Source: Candidatus Zixiibacteriota bacterium (GTDB lineage Bacteria > Zixibacteria > MSB-5A5 > GN15 > PGXB01). From it: a stretch of 5,564 nt of DNA. The stretch lies in the NCBI GenBank assembly GCA_020345705.1, contig CP070766.1, forward strand, positions 139,467 through 145,030, in the 5' to 3' direction. How positions within the stretch are numbered: position 1 is the first letter of the stretch; the number at the start of each line of letters is the position of its first letter. This document shows, one piece after another, positions 5,557 through 5,564 of this stretch. Under the pieces are notes generated by a model. That model was not told the DNA's origin and did not search any database. It saw only the letters and a program-made list of their open reading frames with translations. Position numbers and translations under genes: made by a program.

Positions 5557-5564
5557 GAGTTTTC

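Noticed and set aside
1..5564. Search for CRISPR arrays, tRNA, rRNA, transposase genes or insertion-sequence ends
   Set aside because: No regularly spaced repeats, tRNA-like cloverleaf, rRNA segments, transposase motifs or terminal inverted repeats with target duplications were seen.

Overview
The window is a respiratory electron-transfer locus from a Gram-negative-type bacterium. Its signals are a TAT-type Rieske N-terminus, Sec signal peptides, a possible lipoprotein and 20 covalent haem-binding motifs in three proteins, which suggest an anaerobe or facultative anaerobe rich in multihaem cytochromes. The proteins resemble those of Deltaproteobacteria-like lineages or candidate phyla such as Zixibacteria. 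That placement is an impression from protein style, not a proven assignment.

Layout: (1) bases 1-104, minus strand, hold the N-terminus of a truncated putative lipoprotein gene with its own sigma70-like promoter at 136-163. (2) Bases 126-508 are a divergent intergenic region without a convincing large gene. It has several strong inverted repeats, a 14-codon mini-ORF behind a near-perfect Shine-Dalgarno, and a good TTGACA-17-TAAATT promoter. (3) Bases 509-4939, plus strand, are a four-gene operon: Rieske [2Fe-2S] protein, fused b6-type cytochrome b, nonahaem cytochrome c with a C-terminal membrane anchor, and heptahaem cytochrome c with three N-terminal membrane helices (NapC/NirT-like). (4) A strong bidirectional terminator lies at 4974-5000. 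(5) A convergent minus-strand gene for a tetrahaem cytochrome c554-like protein occupies 5026-5556.

Working model: the Rieske protein and cytochrome b form the quinol-oxidising core of a bc/b6f-type complex. No cytochrome c1 or f gene is present. The two membrane-anchored multihaem cytochromes encoded directly downstream are the obvious replacements, carrying electrons from the Rieske centre (and perhaps directly from quinol through the NapC-like subunit) into the periplasm. The small tetrahaem protein across the terminator could be a soluble partner. Operon structure and domain content are read from the sequence; complex assembly and direction of electron flow are inference.
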